From Halopseudomonas salina (lineage in GTDB: Bacteria > Pseudomonadota > Gammaproteobacteria > Pseudomonadales > Pseudomonadaceae), in assembly GCF_008641105.1 (NCBI RefSeq), contig NZ_VTTI01000002.1, positions 62,001 to 126,000 on the forward strand: a stretch of DNA of 64,000 bases. The letters are read 5' to 3'. Every line of letters begins with the position of its first letter. Position 1 is the stretch's first letter. The notes under the pieces are model-generated. The model worked only from the letters and a program-made list of their open reading frames with translations. It had not been told where the DNA came from and made no database searches. Of the stretch, positions 15,984 through 23,985 are shown one piece after another. The translations under genes and the position numbers were made by a program.

Positions 15984-17798
15984 TCAGAAGTTCGCACCAA
16001 CGCTCAGCGCAATAAAGTCACGATCGACCATGGCGTTGTAATCGCCATCGAAGAAGTTCGTGTAATTGATGCTGGCGTTGTATTTGTTGTTATACAGGGC
16101 ATTCAGGCCGATGCTGGCGGCCTTTGATCCTTCGTTGAAGTTCGGGCCATAGCCCTCCACGTCCCAGGCAAAGGCGACGTTGGGTGTCAGTTGAACACCT
16201 GCAAAGCCACGGTACTCGAGTGATGCCACGGTGCGCAGGCCCCAGGAATGCTGCGTGTAGAAACCTTCGTCGTTGCAGTATTTGGGTTGGGAGGCGTTGA
16301 GCGCTGTTTCACACAGACCGGGTATCGGCAGTTCGCCGGAGCCGTAGAGCGAATCACGGCCAAAACGCAGCTCGGTGGGGCTGCTCTTGATACCCCCGAT
16401 GTGGTTGTAACCCACTTCACCCACCATGGTCAGACGGTCAGCGCCCCAGACGTTGTCAATGAAGTTGATAACGGTGACTTGTGCCTGGGTGACGGGCATA
16501 CGCTTGTAGCCCGGCAGGTCAGTGCCCGGGGCTGCCGGTACGCCGAATACGGATCCGCCCACACCCTGGGAGTTGACTGGAGAAACCGGATTGCCAGCCG
16601 CGCCAAGTGCAGCACCTACCAGATCGTTCGTGCTGATCTGCAGTGGCTGATTAGGGCGATAGCTGACTTCACCCGATACTGACATGCCGCCCAGGTTAGT
16701 CTGGAAGCTGACCCCATAAAGCCGGATATCCTCTGGGTACTCGATGTAATAAGCGGCGTCGACCGGGATCTCCCAAGCATTGGTATCATTGTTGAAACCG
16801 AAGCCGCCCGGATTAGCAGCGCCCGTGCCAGCGGTAGTACTGAATACCGGATTACGGCTGTGATAGTTCATCGCGAACAGGCCGAATTCGGTCTGGTTGA
16901 GACTGTCTACGTACAAACGGAAGGCAACACCAAACTGACCGCTATCACTTGCTTCCCGATTTTTGGTTCGCGGTACGTAAGCGAAGGGGTTCAGCGGTGA
17001 GTTTGCTGCTGCTTGAGAGCCGCCAATACCTACCTGACCGCAACCCTTGGCCACCGAGTCGGTAAACGAGAAGAAGGTGCCACAGTTGTCCAGTACGGTG
17101 GGATCCCATTCGAGCTGGTAGAAGGCTTCCATACCCAGGTTGTCGGTCAGACTCTGGGAAACAAAAAGCATGTTGACCGGAATCAGGCCTTCCTTGATCT
17201 CGGCGCCCGGGCGGCGGAATGCCGCTACGTCAATCGGGTTGATACTGTTTACGCTGTTCTGAATGAAGGTACTTTCACCCCAACTGACCACCTGCTTGCC
17301 TACGCGAACGGAGCCTGGCAGGTTACCGATGTTGTAGTTGTGATAGATGAAAGCATCCAGAATCTGGCCGCCGGATGACTTGGCTGCCTGGCGACGTCCG
17401 CTATCATTGACATCATAGAGTTCGCGACTGCCGTCCTTGGTTTCGAAGTCATACCAGTATTTGCCCCGCACAAACACGCCGGTATTCTCGTATTGCAATG
17501 AGAGGTCATGGGTGGCTTTGAAAATGGTCGAGAAGGGTTCGCCTTTCTTGAAGTTCAGGCGGCCATCATCGGAGTTGGCGGCGTTGGCTTTGCCTCCGTT
17601 GTTGACCCAGATCAGATCGTCGTCGATGTCGCTGGTGCCAATGCTGGTGCCTACCGACATCTGTGAATCGAACTGGCCCTGTATTTCGCCGAGATCAAAT
17701 CGGGCTGCATGGGCGGGTAGGGAAAGGGCTATTGCTACAGCCACGGTCAATGGCTTGAGCAAGACATTGAAGCTTTGCGTTTTTGTTGTTCTAGTCAT
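15984..17798 (-). CDS. DUF1302 family outer-membrane protein
   Basis: A 604-residue protein with a signal peptide (LSLPAHA, cleavage about residue 32), many aromatic alternating beta-strand patterns, and a C-terminal phenylalanine after LSVGANF, the hallmark of a beta-barrel handled by the BAM complex. Family features include GRLNFKKGEPFS and VRVGKQVVSWGES. DUF1302 and DUF1329 genes are regularly paired in Pseudomonas near catabolic genes for hydrophobic compounds, where a role in uptake or export is suspected. It heads the operon; AGGAATACC precedes the ATG. Confidence 0.87.
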   Translation of the reverse strand: MTRTTKTQSFNVLLKPLTVAVAIALSLPAHAARFDLGEIQGQFDSQMSVGTSIGTSDIDDDLIWVNNGGKANAANSDDGRLNFKKGEPFSTIFKATHDLSLQYENTGVFVRGKYWYDFETKDGSRELYDVNDSGRRQAAKSSGGQILDAFIYHNYNIGNLPGSVRVGKQVVSWGESTFIQNSVNSINPIDVAAFRRPGAEIKEGLIPVNMLFVSQSLTDNLGMEAFYQLEWDPTVLDNCGTFFSFTDSVAKGCGQVGIGGSQAAANSPLNPFAYVPRTKNREASDSGQFGVAFRLYVDSLNQTEFGLFAMNYHSRNPVFSTTAGTGAANPGGFGFNNDTNAWEIPVDAAYYIEYPEDIRLYGVSFQTNLGGMSVSGEVSYRPNQPLQISTNDLVGAALGAAGNPVSPVNSQGVGGSVFGVPAAPGTDLPGYKRMPVTQAQVTVINFIDNVWGADRLTMVGEVGYNHIGGIKSSPTELRFGRDSLYGSGELPIPGLCETALNASQPKYCNDEGFYTQHSWGLRTVASLEYRGFAGVQLTPNVAFAWDVEGYGPNFNEGSKAASIGLNALYNNKYNASINYTNFFDGDYNAMVDRDFIALSVGANF

Positions 17799-17939
17799 GG
17801 TATTCCTCGCGCCGGGCGCTTGTTGTTATTGGGAACCCTTGGCAAGTGCATGCTGGCTTTATGTTCAGCCTTCCTGATGGCCCGCCATGCAGGCCACCGC
17901 ACTCCTTACGACACTAGTCGCCTGTATGGTCGTGATGTA

Positions 17940-17956
17940 CCCCCCTAATGGGGGGG
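17940..17956 (-). promoter_or_regulatory. Putative operator upstream of DUF1302 operon
   Basis: Core of six C, TAAT, seven G, centred about 150 bases before the DUF1302 start. Read toward that gene it is nearly the same as the element at 8548-8576: both give CTTC, a C run, four bases, six G, then T. The spacer is four bases in both. The rest of the 264-base gap (17799-18062) shows no further gene. Confidence 0.55.
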
Positions 17957-18062
17957 AAGGCTCCCCCGGATTCAGCGACAGTCGTGTTGGGCTCTGGTGC
18001 AAAGGTTACAAAGCAGTGAGTAAACCGGGATAATGCGCGCCATCAGACAAGGAGAAATATCA

Positions 18063-19637
18063 ATGCCCCTAACCGACGCGCAGATTCAGTTGGCTATTGT
18101 CAGTGCAGTGCTGTTGCTGGGCTGGGCGTTGACGGCATGGCTACAGGTGCGCCGCCAGGCAGGCCTGCAACGCGAGCTCGAAGAGGCTCGGCGCCAAACC
18201 GAGCAACAGCGCGAGCTCTGCCAGCAACTGCAGCTTGAAGCGCATCAACAGCACAGTGAACGCGCGGGACTCCAGGTACGTCTCGAACATCTGCACGAAA
18301 ATGTCGAATCCCTGCGCGAACAACACCGGCAGGGCCAAACGCGACAAAGTGAGCTGGAGCGGCAGGCCCATGACTGGCAGGTGCGGGCTGAAAAAGCCCA
18401 GACGCTTGGCGAGGAGCAGAGCCGCCAGTTGGAATCGGTTAAACAGGAGCGTGATGCGTTCAACGCTCGACTGCAGGAATTGCAGGCCAGCCATGAGGCT
18501 CTGGGGATTGAGCATTCCACCTTGCAGAATACCCTCGAACACCGTCAGCAGCATTTTACCGAGCAACAGCAGTTGCTCAAGGACAGTCGCGACCAGCTCA
18601 AACTGGAGTTCGAACAGCTCGCCAGCCGGATATTCGAAGCCAAGGGGCAGGCATTCTCGCAACAGAGCCAGCAGTCCCTGGATAACCTGCTCAAACCCTT
18701 CCGTGAGCAGATCGACCAATTTCGCCTCAAGGTCGAGGACATACACCACAAGGACACGCAGCAACAGGCGACCCTGGCCAGTGAGCTCAACCACCTCAAG
18801 GAGCTCAACCGGCAGATTACCCAGGAAGCCCATGATCTGAGCACGGCTTTGCGTGGACAGAAGAAAACCCAGGGCAACTGGGGCGAGCTGATCCTGGAGA
18901 ACGTGCTGGAACGTTCAGGGCTGGTGGCAGGCAAGGATTTCAAGCGCGAAGTGAGCATGACCAACAGCGAAGGCCAGCGTCAGCGTCCGGATGTGCTGGT
19001 CTACCTGCCCCAGGAAAAGCATCTGATCATCGACGCGAAGGTGTCACTCAACGCCTACACGCGATATATCAACAGCGAGGACGATAGCGAGCGCCGCATC
19101 GCCCTGGCCGAGCACGTGCAGGCCATCGGCCAGCGCATTCGTGAGCTGTCTGATCGCAACTACTTTGATTTGCCCGGCTTGAACGCGCCGGAGATGGTTT
19201 TCATGTTCATTCCGATCGAATCTGCCTTTGTCGAGGCGCTCAGGGCTGATGAGACTCTGTTTCAGAAAGCCATCGAGCAGAACGTGCTGGTCGCCACGCC
19301 CACTACCTTGCTGACCAGTCTCAATATCGTTCGCCAGTTGTGGCGCTTCGAGGATCAGAATCGCCACACCGCAGAGCTCGCCGAGCGGGCTGCCAAGGTG
19401 CACGACAAGCTGCGCACCTTTCTGGGGAGCATGGATGGCATCGGCAAGAGTCTGGAAAAGGCGTCTGATGCCTATCAGAAGGCCTGTGATCAGTTGGTTG
19501 GTGGGCGTGGCAACCTTGTGAAACAGGTCAATGACTTCAAGGATCTGGGTGTATCGGTCAAGGCGGAGCTGGGCGAAACCTGGCGCGATCGGGCAGATCT
19601 TGAACTGGGTCATGACGTTCCGGGCGACATCAACTGA
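18063..19637 (+). CDS. rmuC: DNA recombination protein RmuC
   Basis: A 524-residue protein with an N-terminal membrane anchor (residues about 7-22), a long glutamine/glutamate-rich coiled coil to about residue 215, and the conserved RmuC nuclease-like domain (GNWGELILENVLERSG, then RPDVLVYLP and LIIDAKVSLNAY; the D-AK is a PD-(D/E)XK-like remnant). RmuC limits inversions at short inverted repeats in Escherichia coli. ATG 18063 is chosen for its AGGAGA site; an in-frame start at 18033 lacks one. It is divergent from the DUF1302 gene. Confidence 0.92.
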   Translation: MPLTDAQIQLAIVSAVLLLGWALTAWLQVRRQAGLQRELEEARRQTEQQRELCQQLQLEAHQQHSERAGLQVRLEHLHENVESLREQHRQGQTRQSELERQAHDWQVRAEKAQTLGEEQSRQLESVKQERDAFNARLQELQASHEALGIEHSTLQNTLEHRQQHFTEQQQLLKDSRDQLKLEFEQLASRIFEAKGQAFSQQSQQSLDNLLKPFREQIDQFRLKVEDIHHKDTQQQATLASELNHLKELNRQITQEAHDLSTALRGQKKTQGNWGELILENVLERSGLVAGKDFKREVSMTNSEGQRQRPDVLVYLPQEKHLIIDAKVSLNAYTRYINSEDDSERRIALAEHVQAIGQRIRELSDRNYFDLPGLNAPEMVFMFIPIESAFVEALRADETLFQKAIEQNVLVATPTTLLTSLNIVRQLWRFEDQNRHTAELAERAAKVHDKLRTFLGSMDGIGKSLEKASDAYQKACDQLVGGRGNLVKQVNDFKDLGVSVKAELGETWRDRADLELGHDVPGDIN

Positions 19638-19704
19638 TCAGAACTCGATTCGCCCTGGCCAAACCCAGTGTATAGACTGAAAAAAACAGGCGCAGGGGAA
19701 TTGG

Positions 19705-21060
19705 ATGAATGTGCTGAAGCAGGGCGCGCTATTTGTACGCGCCAATCTGTGGATTGTGCCGCTGGTAGCGATGTTGATCTGGGTGCTGTTCCGCTTTCTC
19801 GATCCAGCACCGCCACGGCACATCGCAATGGTGACAGGTGGTGAGGGTGGCGGTTATCACCAGTTCGGGCTGGCGCTCAAGGAGCGCCTGGCCGAGGATG
19901 GGGTGACGCTGGAGCTGCACAGCACCCGCGGCTCAATGGATAATCTGGAGCGGCTTACCGCTGATTCTCCCGACGTGCAGCTGGGGTTGATCCAAAGCGG
20001 GACGACCCGCTTGATAGAGCGCTCCAGGTTGAAAAAGCTCGAAGGCCTGGCTGCCTTGTATCATGAGCCCCTGTGGCTTTTTCAACGTGCTGGTCTGCAG
20101 GTTGAACGGCTGTCTGACCTGCACGGCAAGCGTTTGGCGGTTGGCAGCGAAGGCAGCGGCACCTGGGCCGTGGTGGGCAGTCTGTTCGAGGCCCATGGCG
20201 ATGCGGGCAGGCTCCAGAATCTGGACGGCGGGAATTGGCAGAAATTGCCTGGCAAGGCTGCCGCCGAGGCGCTGCAGAATGGCGAGCTTGACGCGGCGTT
20301 CTTTGTTCTGCCGGCGGACAATGAGCGCATAGCCAGTTTGATATCCGACCCCGGTCTGGAGCTGGTGAGCCTCACACGGGCGCGAGCCTACGCGGCCAGG
20401 TTGACCTTTCTGGACCACCTGACCGTTACCGAGGGATTGCTGGATATCGCTGGCAACGTGCCGCGCCAGGATCTTGAGTTGCTTTCGCCCGTGGCTACCC
20501 TGATCGCCAACGAGACTTTTCACCCGGCATTGACTTCCCTGGTGCTGGAAGCATCACGCGAGGTCCTCAGTGAGGGCAACCTGCTCGATCCTGCTGGCGC
20601 CTTTCCCGCCGCCAAACCTCTAGAGCTGACCCTGACTGGTGAAGCGGACTATTACCATCGCCAGGGCGTGCCTTTTCTGCAGCGGTATCTGCCGTTCTGG
20701 ATAGCGTCAATCGTTGATCGCTATGTGGTGTTGCTGATTCCATTCATCGCCATCATGGTGCCTTTGCTGCGCAGCATGGGACCGATCTACAGCTGGCGTA
20801 TGCGTGCCCGCGTATTTCGCTGGTATGCCCAGCTGCGGGAGGTCGACAAGCTTATTCACCAGGGCCGGATACAGGGCGTGCTTGAGGAGCAGGTCGAACG
20901 CTTGCATCGACTGCAGGATGAGCTGACCCAGGTCGATGTTCCCCTGTCCTATGCCCATGAGCTATACAGCCTGCATTTACACGTGCGCTACATGATTAAC
21001 CGTTTGGAAAGCATGCGCGCCAGCTCTCAGGAATCCGCTGCGGACGACGAGCTGGAATGA
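19705..21060 (+). CDS. TAXI family TRAP solute-binding protein
   Basis: A 451-residue membrane-anchored binding protein. One N-terminal transmembrane segment (about 14-32) leads to a periplasmic TAXI domain (MVTGGEGGGYHQFGLALKE, LIQSGTTRL, then LAVGSEGSGTW). A second hydrophobic segment (IVDRYVVLLIPFIAIMVPLL) follows, with a helical cytoplasmic tail. TAXI proteins deliver substrates to TRAP-T permeases, but no permease is adjacent, and the C-terminal anchor plus tail is characteristic of a Pseudomonas subgroup of uncertain role. Its 3' end overlaps the convergent esterase gene by 34 bases. Confidence 0.85.
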   Translation: MNVLKQGALFVRANLWIVPLVAMLIWVLFRFLDPAPPRHIAMVTGGEGGGYHQFGLALKERLAEDGVTLELHSTRGSMDNLERLTADSPDVQLGLIQSGTTRLIERSRLKKLEGLAALYHEPLWLFQRAGLQVERLSDLHGKRLAVGSEGSGTWAVVGSLFEAHGDAGRLQNLDGGNWQKLPGKAAAEALQNGELDAAFFVLPADNERIASLISDPGLELVSLTRARAYAARLTFLDHLTVTEGLLDIAGNVPRQDLELLSPVATLIANETFHPALTSLVLEASREVLSEGNLLDPAGAFPAAKPLELTLTGEADYYHRQGVPFLQRYLPFWIASIVDRYVVLLIPFIAIMVPLLRSMGPIYSWRMRARVFRWYAQLREVDKLIHQGRIQGVLEEQVERLHRLQDELTQVDVPLSYAHELYSLHLHVRYMINRLESMRASSQESAADDELE

Positions 21061-21908
21061 CGCATGACAAACTCCTGCACCTGATCAACCACCGGCTCCC
21101 ACCATTGCAGCGGGTCTGCCATCACCACAATGATCGTCAAATGGTGCAGTGATTCGTAGTAATGGGTTTCAACCGCAGTCCCCGCGCTGCGCAGCTTTTC
21201 GGTCAATTGGCCGGTGTTTCGCTGGGGATCGACCAGCTTGTCAGGTGTGGCCGCCATCAACAGCGCCGGTGGGCTCTGAGGCCTGGCATGGTAATAGGGC
21301 TGGGACGTCTCTGGGGTGTCGGGATGATGGAAGATGGGCTTGACGTCCGGATTGATGATTGGCAGAAATTCATAGGGGCCGGACAAGCCGATCCATCCAG
21401 CCAAATGTTGCGGACTCATGCCGTGTTCTCCGAGCCAGCGTTCGTCCAGGGCGAGCATGGCCGCGTTATAGGCCCCTGCGCTGTGCCCCATGACGAACAA
21501 GGGTTGGCGTCGGGTTTGCCAGGTATCCTGTTGTTTGCGCACCCAGGCGGTCGCTGCGGCGCTGTCCTCGACAAAGGCGGGGTAGGTGACCTCCGGATAC
21601 ACCCGGTAATCAGCTACCACGGTGATGATGCCGCGTGACGCCAGGGCTTCGCCGACAAAGGCGTAATCTGCCCGATCACCGTTCCGCCAGCTGCCGCCAT
21701 AGAAAAAAACCACTACGGGCGCTTCGGCCACGCCCTCCAGTGGCATATAGACATCGAGCTTTTGCCGATCATTCTCACCGTAGGCCTGGTCTGGCAACAA
21801 AATGTAGGTGTCATCGGGCACCAGAAGATTTACCGGCGCAAGGGGTGAACAGGCGGTGCTGAGAACTGCCAGCAAAGCCAGTAGAATTTTTGCCGAACGA
21901 ATGGACAT
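21027..21908 (-). CDS. Alpha/beta hydrolase (esterase) lipoprotein
   Basis: A 293-residue enzyme with a lipoprotein signal (lipobox STAC, mature Cys about residue 20). The body has the esterase/lipase pattern: QKLDVYMPLE, the oxyanion region FFYGGSW, a GHSAGA nucleophile elbow, and SLHHLTII for the catalytic His. It resembles BD-FAE/acetylesterase-type enzymes. Substrate is unknown; location is the envelope. The final 34 bases overlap the 3' end of the convergent TAXI gene. Confidence 0.85.
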   Translation of the reverse strand: MSIRSAKILLALLAVLSTACSPLAPVNLLVPDDTYILLPDQAYGENDRQKLDVYMPLEGVAEAPVVVFFYGGSWRNGDRADYAFVGEALASRGIITVVADYRVYPEVTYPAFVEDSAAATAWVRKQQDTWQTRRQPLFVMGHSAGAYNAAMLALDERWLGEHGMSPQHLAGWIGLSGPYEFLPIINPDVKPIFHHPDTPETSQPYYHARPQSPPALLMAATPDKLVDPQRNTGQLTEKLRSAGTAVETHYYESLHHLTIIVVMADPLQWWEPVVDQVQEFVMRHSSSSSAADS

Positions 21909-22111
21909 GGTGCACGATCCCTGAACTTGACGTAGTTTTGACTGTGAACTTTCACTGGTGCAAGGCTTGAGAATGGATCAGGGCGCAGTGAGTTCAATCG
22001 ACAAGCTGTTACAAGTCGTTGCGTGCGCCTTCTATCCGGCCGGCAGCAAACCTAACATGCCTTGACTATATGTAGCCTTGAGCACCCAGAAGCTTTGAAT
22101 AAGGATCGAAC

Positions 22112-23029
22112 ATGAAGGATGTGTTGAATCGTGCGCTGGCGGCTGTAGATCAGGTAGTGATGGGGAAGGAGCATGCAGTAAAACTGGCCGTAGCCTGCAT
22201 CCTTGCTCGTGGCCACCTGCTGATCGAAGACCTGCCTGGTATGGGCAAGACCACGCTTTCCCAGGCTTTGTCACGGGTCATGGGCATGAGCTATCAGCGT
22301 ATCCAGTTCACCAGCGATCTGCTGCCCGGCGACATTCTCGGCACCTCGGTTTTCGACCGCAATACGGCCCAGTTTGTCTTTCATCCAGGGCCGATTTTTG
22401 CCGAGTTGGTGCTGGCCGATGAAATCAACCGTGCCACTCCAAAAAGCCAGAGCGCATTGCTGGAGGCGATGGAGGAGTATCAGGTGACGGTTGACGGGGC
22501 CACACGGAAACTGCCGGATCCATTTTTTGTTATAGCTACCCAGAATCCGGTGTCCCAGGCTGGTACCTATGCCTTGCCCGAGTCTCAGCTTGACCGGTTT
22601 CTGATGCGCCTGTCCCTGGGCTACCCGGGGCCAGCCGCCGAGAAAGCGCTGCTCCTGGGTGAAGATCGCAATGCCCGTCTGGGTCGCGTGGAGCCGGTGC
22701 TGGACCGCGCGACTCTCAAGAGCCTGCAGGAGAGCGTGCCGCAGATCACCGCCAGCCCGGCAATCATTGATTACATACTCCGGCTGGTTAACCGCACCCG
22801 TGAAAGCCAGGTATGTGCCTGGGGCCTGTCGCCGCGCGCCAGCCTCGGTCTGTTGGCCGCGTCCCGCGCCTGGGCAATGCTCGAGCATCGCAGCTACGTG
22901 ATCCCCGAGGACGTGCAGGCCGTATTGCCGTCGGTAGTCAGCCATCGCCTGCGCGCCAGTGAAGATCCGGCAGGCCACGGCGGTGGCGGTCTGGCCCAGT
23001 GGCTGCTGAATGAGGTGGAAGCGGTTTGA
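22112..23029 (+). CDS. MoxR-family AAA+ ATPase
   Basis: A 305-residue AAA+ protein: Walker A GMGKTTL (about residue 47), Walker B LADEINRA, sensor ATQNP, and the MoxR signature PESQLDRFLMRLSLGYP. MoxR proteins act as chaperone-like ATPases that assemble or insert cofactors into partners with VWA or DUF58 domains. It is the first gene of a tight operon with DUF58 and TgpA-like genes, overlapping the next start by four bases. The 203-base gap before it (21909-22111) shows no gene; a GGATCGAAC site precedes the ATG. Confidence 0.92.
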   Translation: MKDVLNRALAAVDQVVMGKEHAVKLAVACILARGHLLIEDLPGMGKTTLSQALSRVMGMSYQRIQFTSDLLPGDILGTSVFDRNTAQFVFHPGPIFAELVLADEINRATPKSQSALLEAMEEYQVTVDGATRKLPDPFFVIATQNPVSQAGTYALPESQLDRFLMRLSLGYPGPAAEKALLLGEDRNARLGRVEPVLDRATLKSLQESVPQITASPAIIDYILRLVNRTRESQVCAWGLSPRASLGLLAASRAWAMLEHRSYVIPEDVQAVLPSVVSHRLRASEDPAGHGGGGLAQWLLNEVEAV

Positions 23030-23985
23030 AGTCCGTGCAGCAACGCGCCAGGAGCCTGTTCGACAGATGGCTCACAAGACGCATTCCGGCCGCTGCGCGG
23101 ATGACCCTGTCACATCGGCAAATCTTCATTGTGCCCACGCGCGCCGGGCTGGCGCTGCTGCTACTGCTGCTGATCATGTTGATCGGCGCGATCAACTATC
23201 AGAACAGCCTGGTGTATGGGGTGACTTTTCTGTTGGGCAGTCTCTTCTGGGTGTCGTTACACCACACGTACCGCAACCTCGCAAGTCTGGAAGTACATGC
23301 CGCAGGCAGCAGCCCGGTGTTTGCCGGAGAAATGGCGCCCCTTGATCTGAATCTGCTCGCACCACGGCACGAGCACCAGGCCCTGGTGTTTTCCTGGCCG
23401 GATGCTCAATCACGTCAGATCGACATAGAGCGCAATGGCGAGTCGCGCATCACCCTGTACTACCCTAGCAGCAAGCGTGGGTGGTTGAAGCCCGGGCGAT
23501 TGCGAATCGAGACCCGTTATCCGCTTGGCTGGTTTGTTGCCTGGAGCCTTGTGGACCTGGACTGGCAGGTGCTGGTCTATCCACGGGCTATCAGTTTGCC
23601 ACTTCCGGCGCTGGCCCTTGGAGGGGAGGGGGAAACCGAACAGCTGTTGGCCGAAGGTACGGACGATTTTCAGGGGCTGCGCGACTATCAGCCCGGCGAC
23701 TCGCGCCGGCGCCTGGACTGGCGGGCTTATTCCCGCGGCCAGGGCCTGCACAGCAAGGTTTTTGCCGAACCGGCGGGAACAACGCACTGGCTTGATCTGG
23801 CCCACACGCCCGGTGCCGATATGGAGCAGCGCTTGAGCCACCTCGCTGGTTGGGTCATGCAGTTGGAACAGGCAGGCCAGCCTTATGGTCTGCAAGTGGG
23901 TGAGACGCGCATCGATCCTGGTATAGGGGTGCAACACCGCGATCGCTGCCTGCGCACCCTGGCATTATTCGGGAGCGGGCAATGA
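23026..23985 (+). CDS. DUF58 domain protein
   Basis: A 319-residue membrane protein with two close transmembrane segments (about 44-80) and a C-terminal DUF58 domain with the diagnostic DFQGLRDYQPGDSRRRLDWRA region. The start is TTG at 23026, overlapping the moxR stop (TTGA), with GAGGTGGA six bases upstream; GTG 23035 is an alternative. The family is a predicted partner of MoxR ATPases. It overlaps the transglutaminase gene by ATGA, so translation is coupled. Confidence 0.88.
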   Translation: MKSVQQRARSLFDRWLTRRIPAAARMTLSHRQIFIVPTRAGLALLLLLLIMLIGAINYQNSLVYGVTFLLGSLFWVSLHHTYRNLASLEVHAAGSSPVFAGEMAPLDLNLLAPRHEHQALVFSWPDAQSRQIDIERNGESRITLYYPSSKRGWLKPGRLRIETRYPLGWFVAWSLVDLDWQVLVYPRAISLPLPALALGGEGETEQLLAEGTDDFQGLRDYQPGDSRRRLDWRAYSRGQGLHSKVFAEPAGTTHWLDLAHTPGADMEQRLSHLAGWVMQLEQAGQPYGLQVGETRIDPGIGVQHRDRCLRTLALFGSGQ

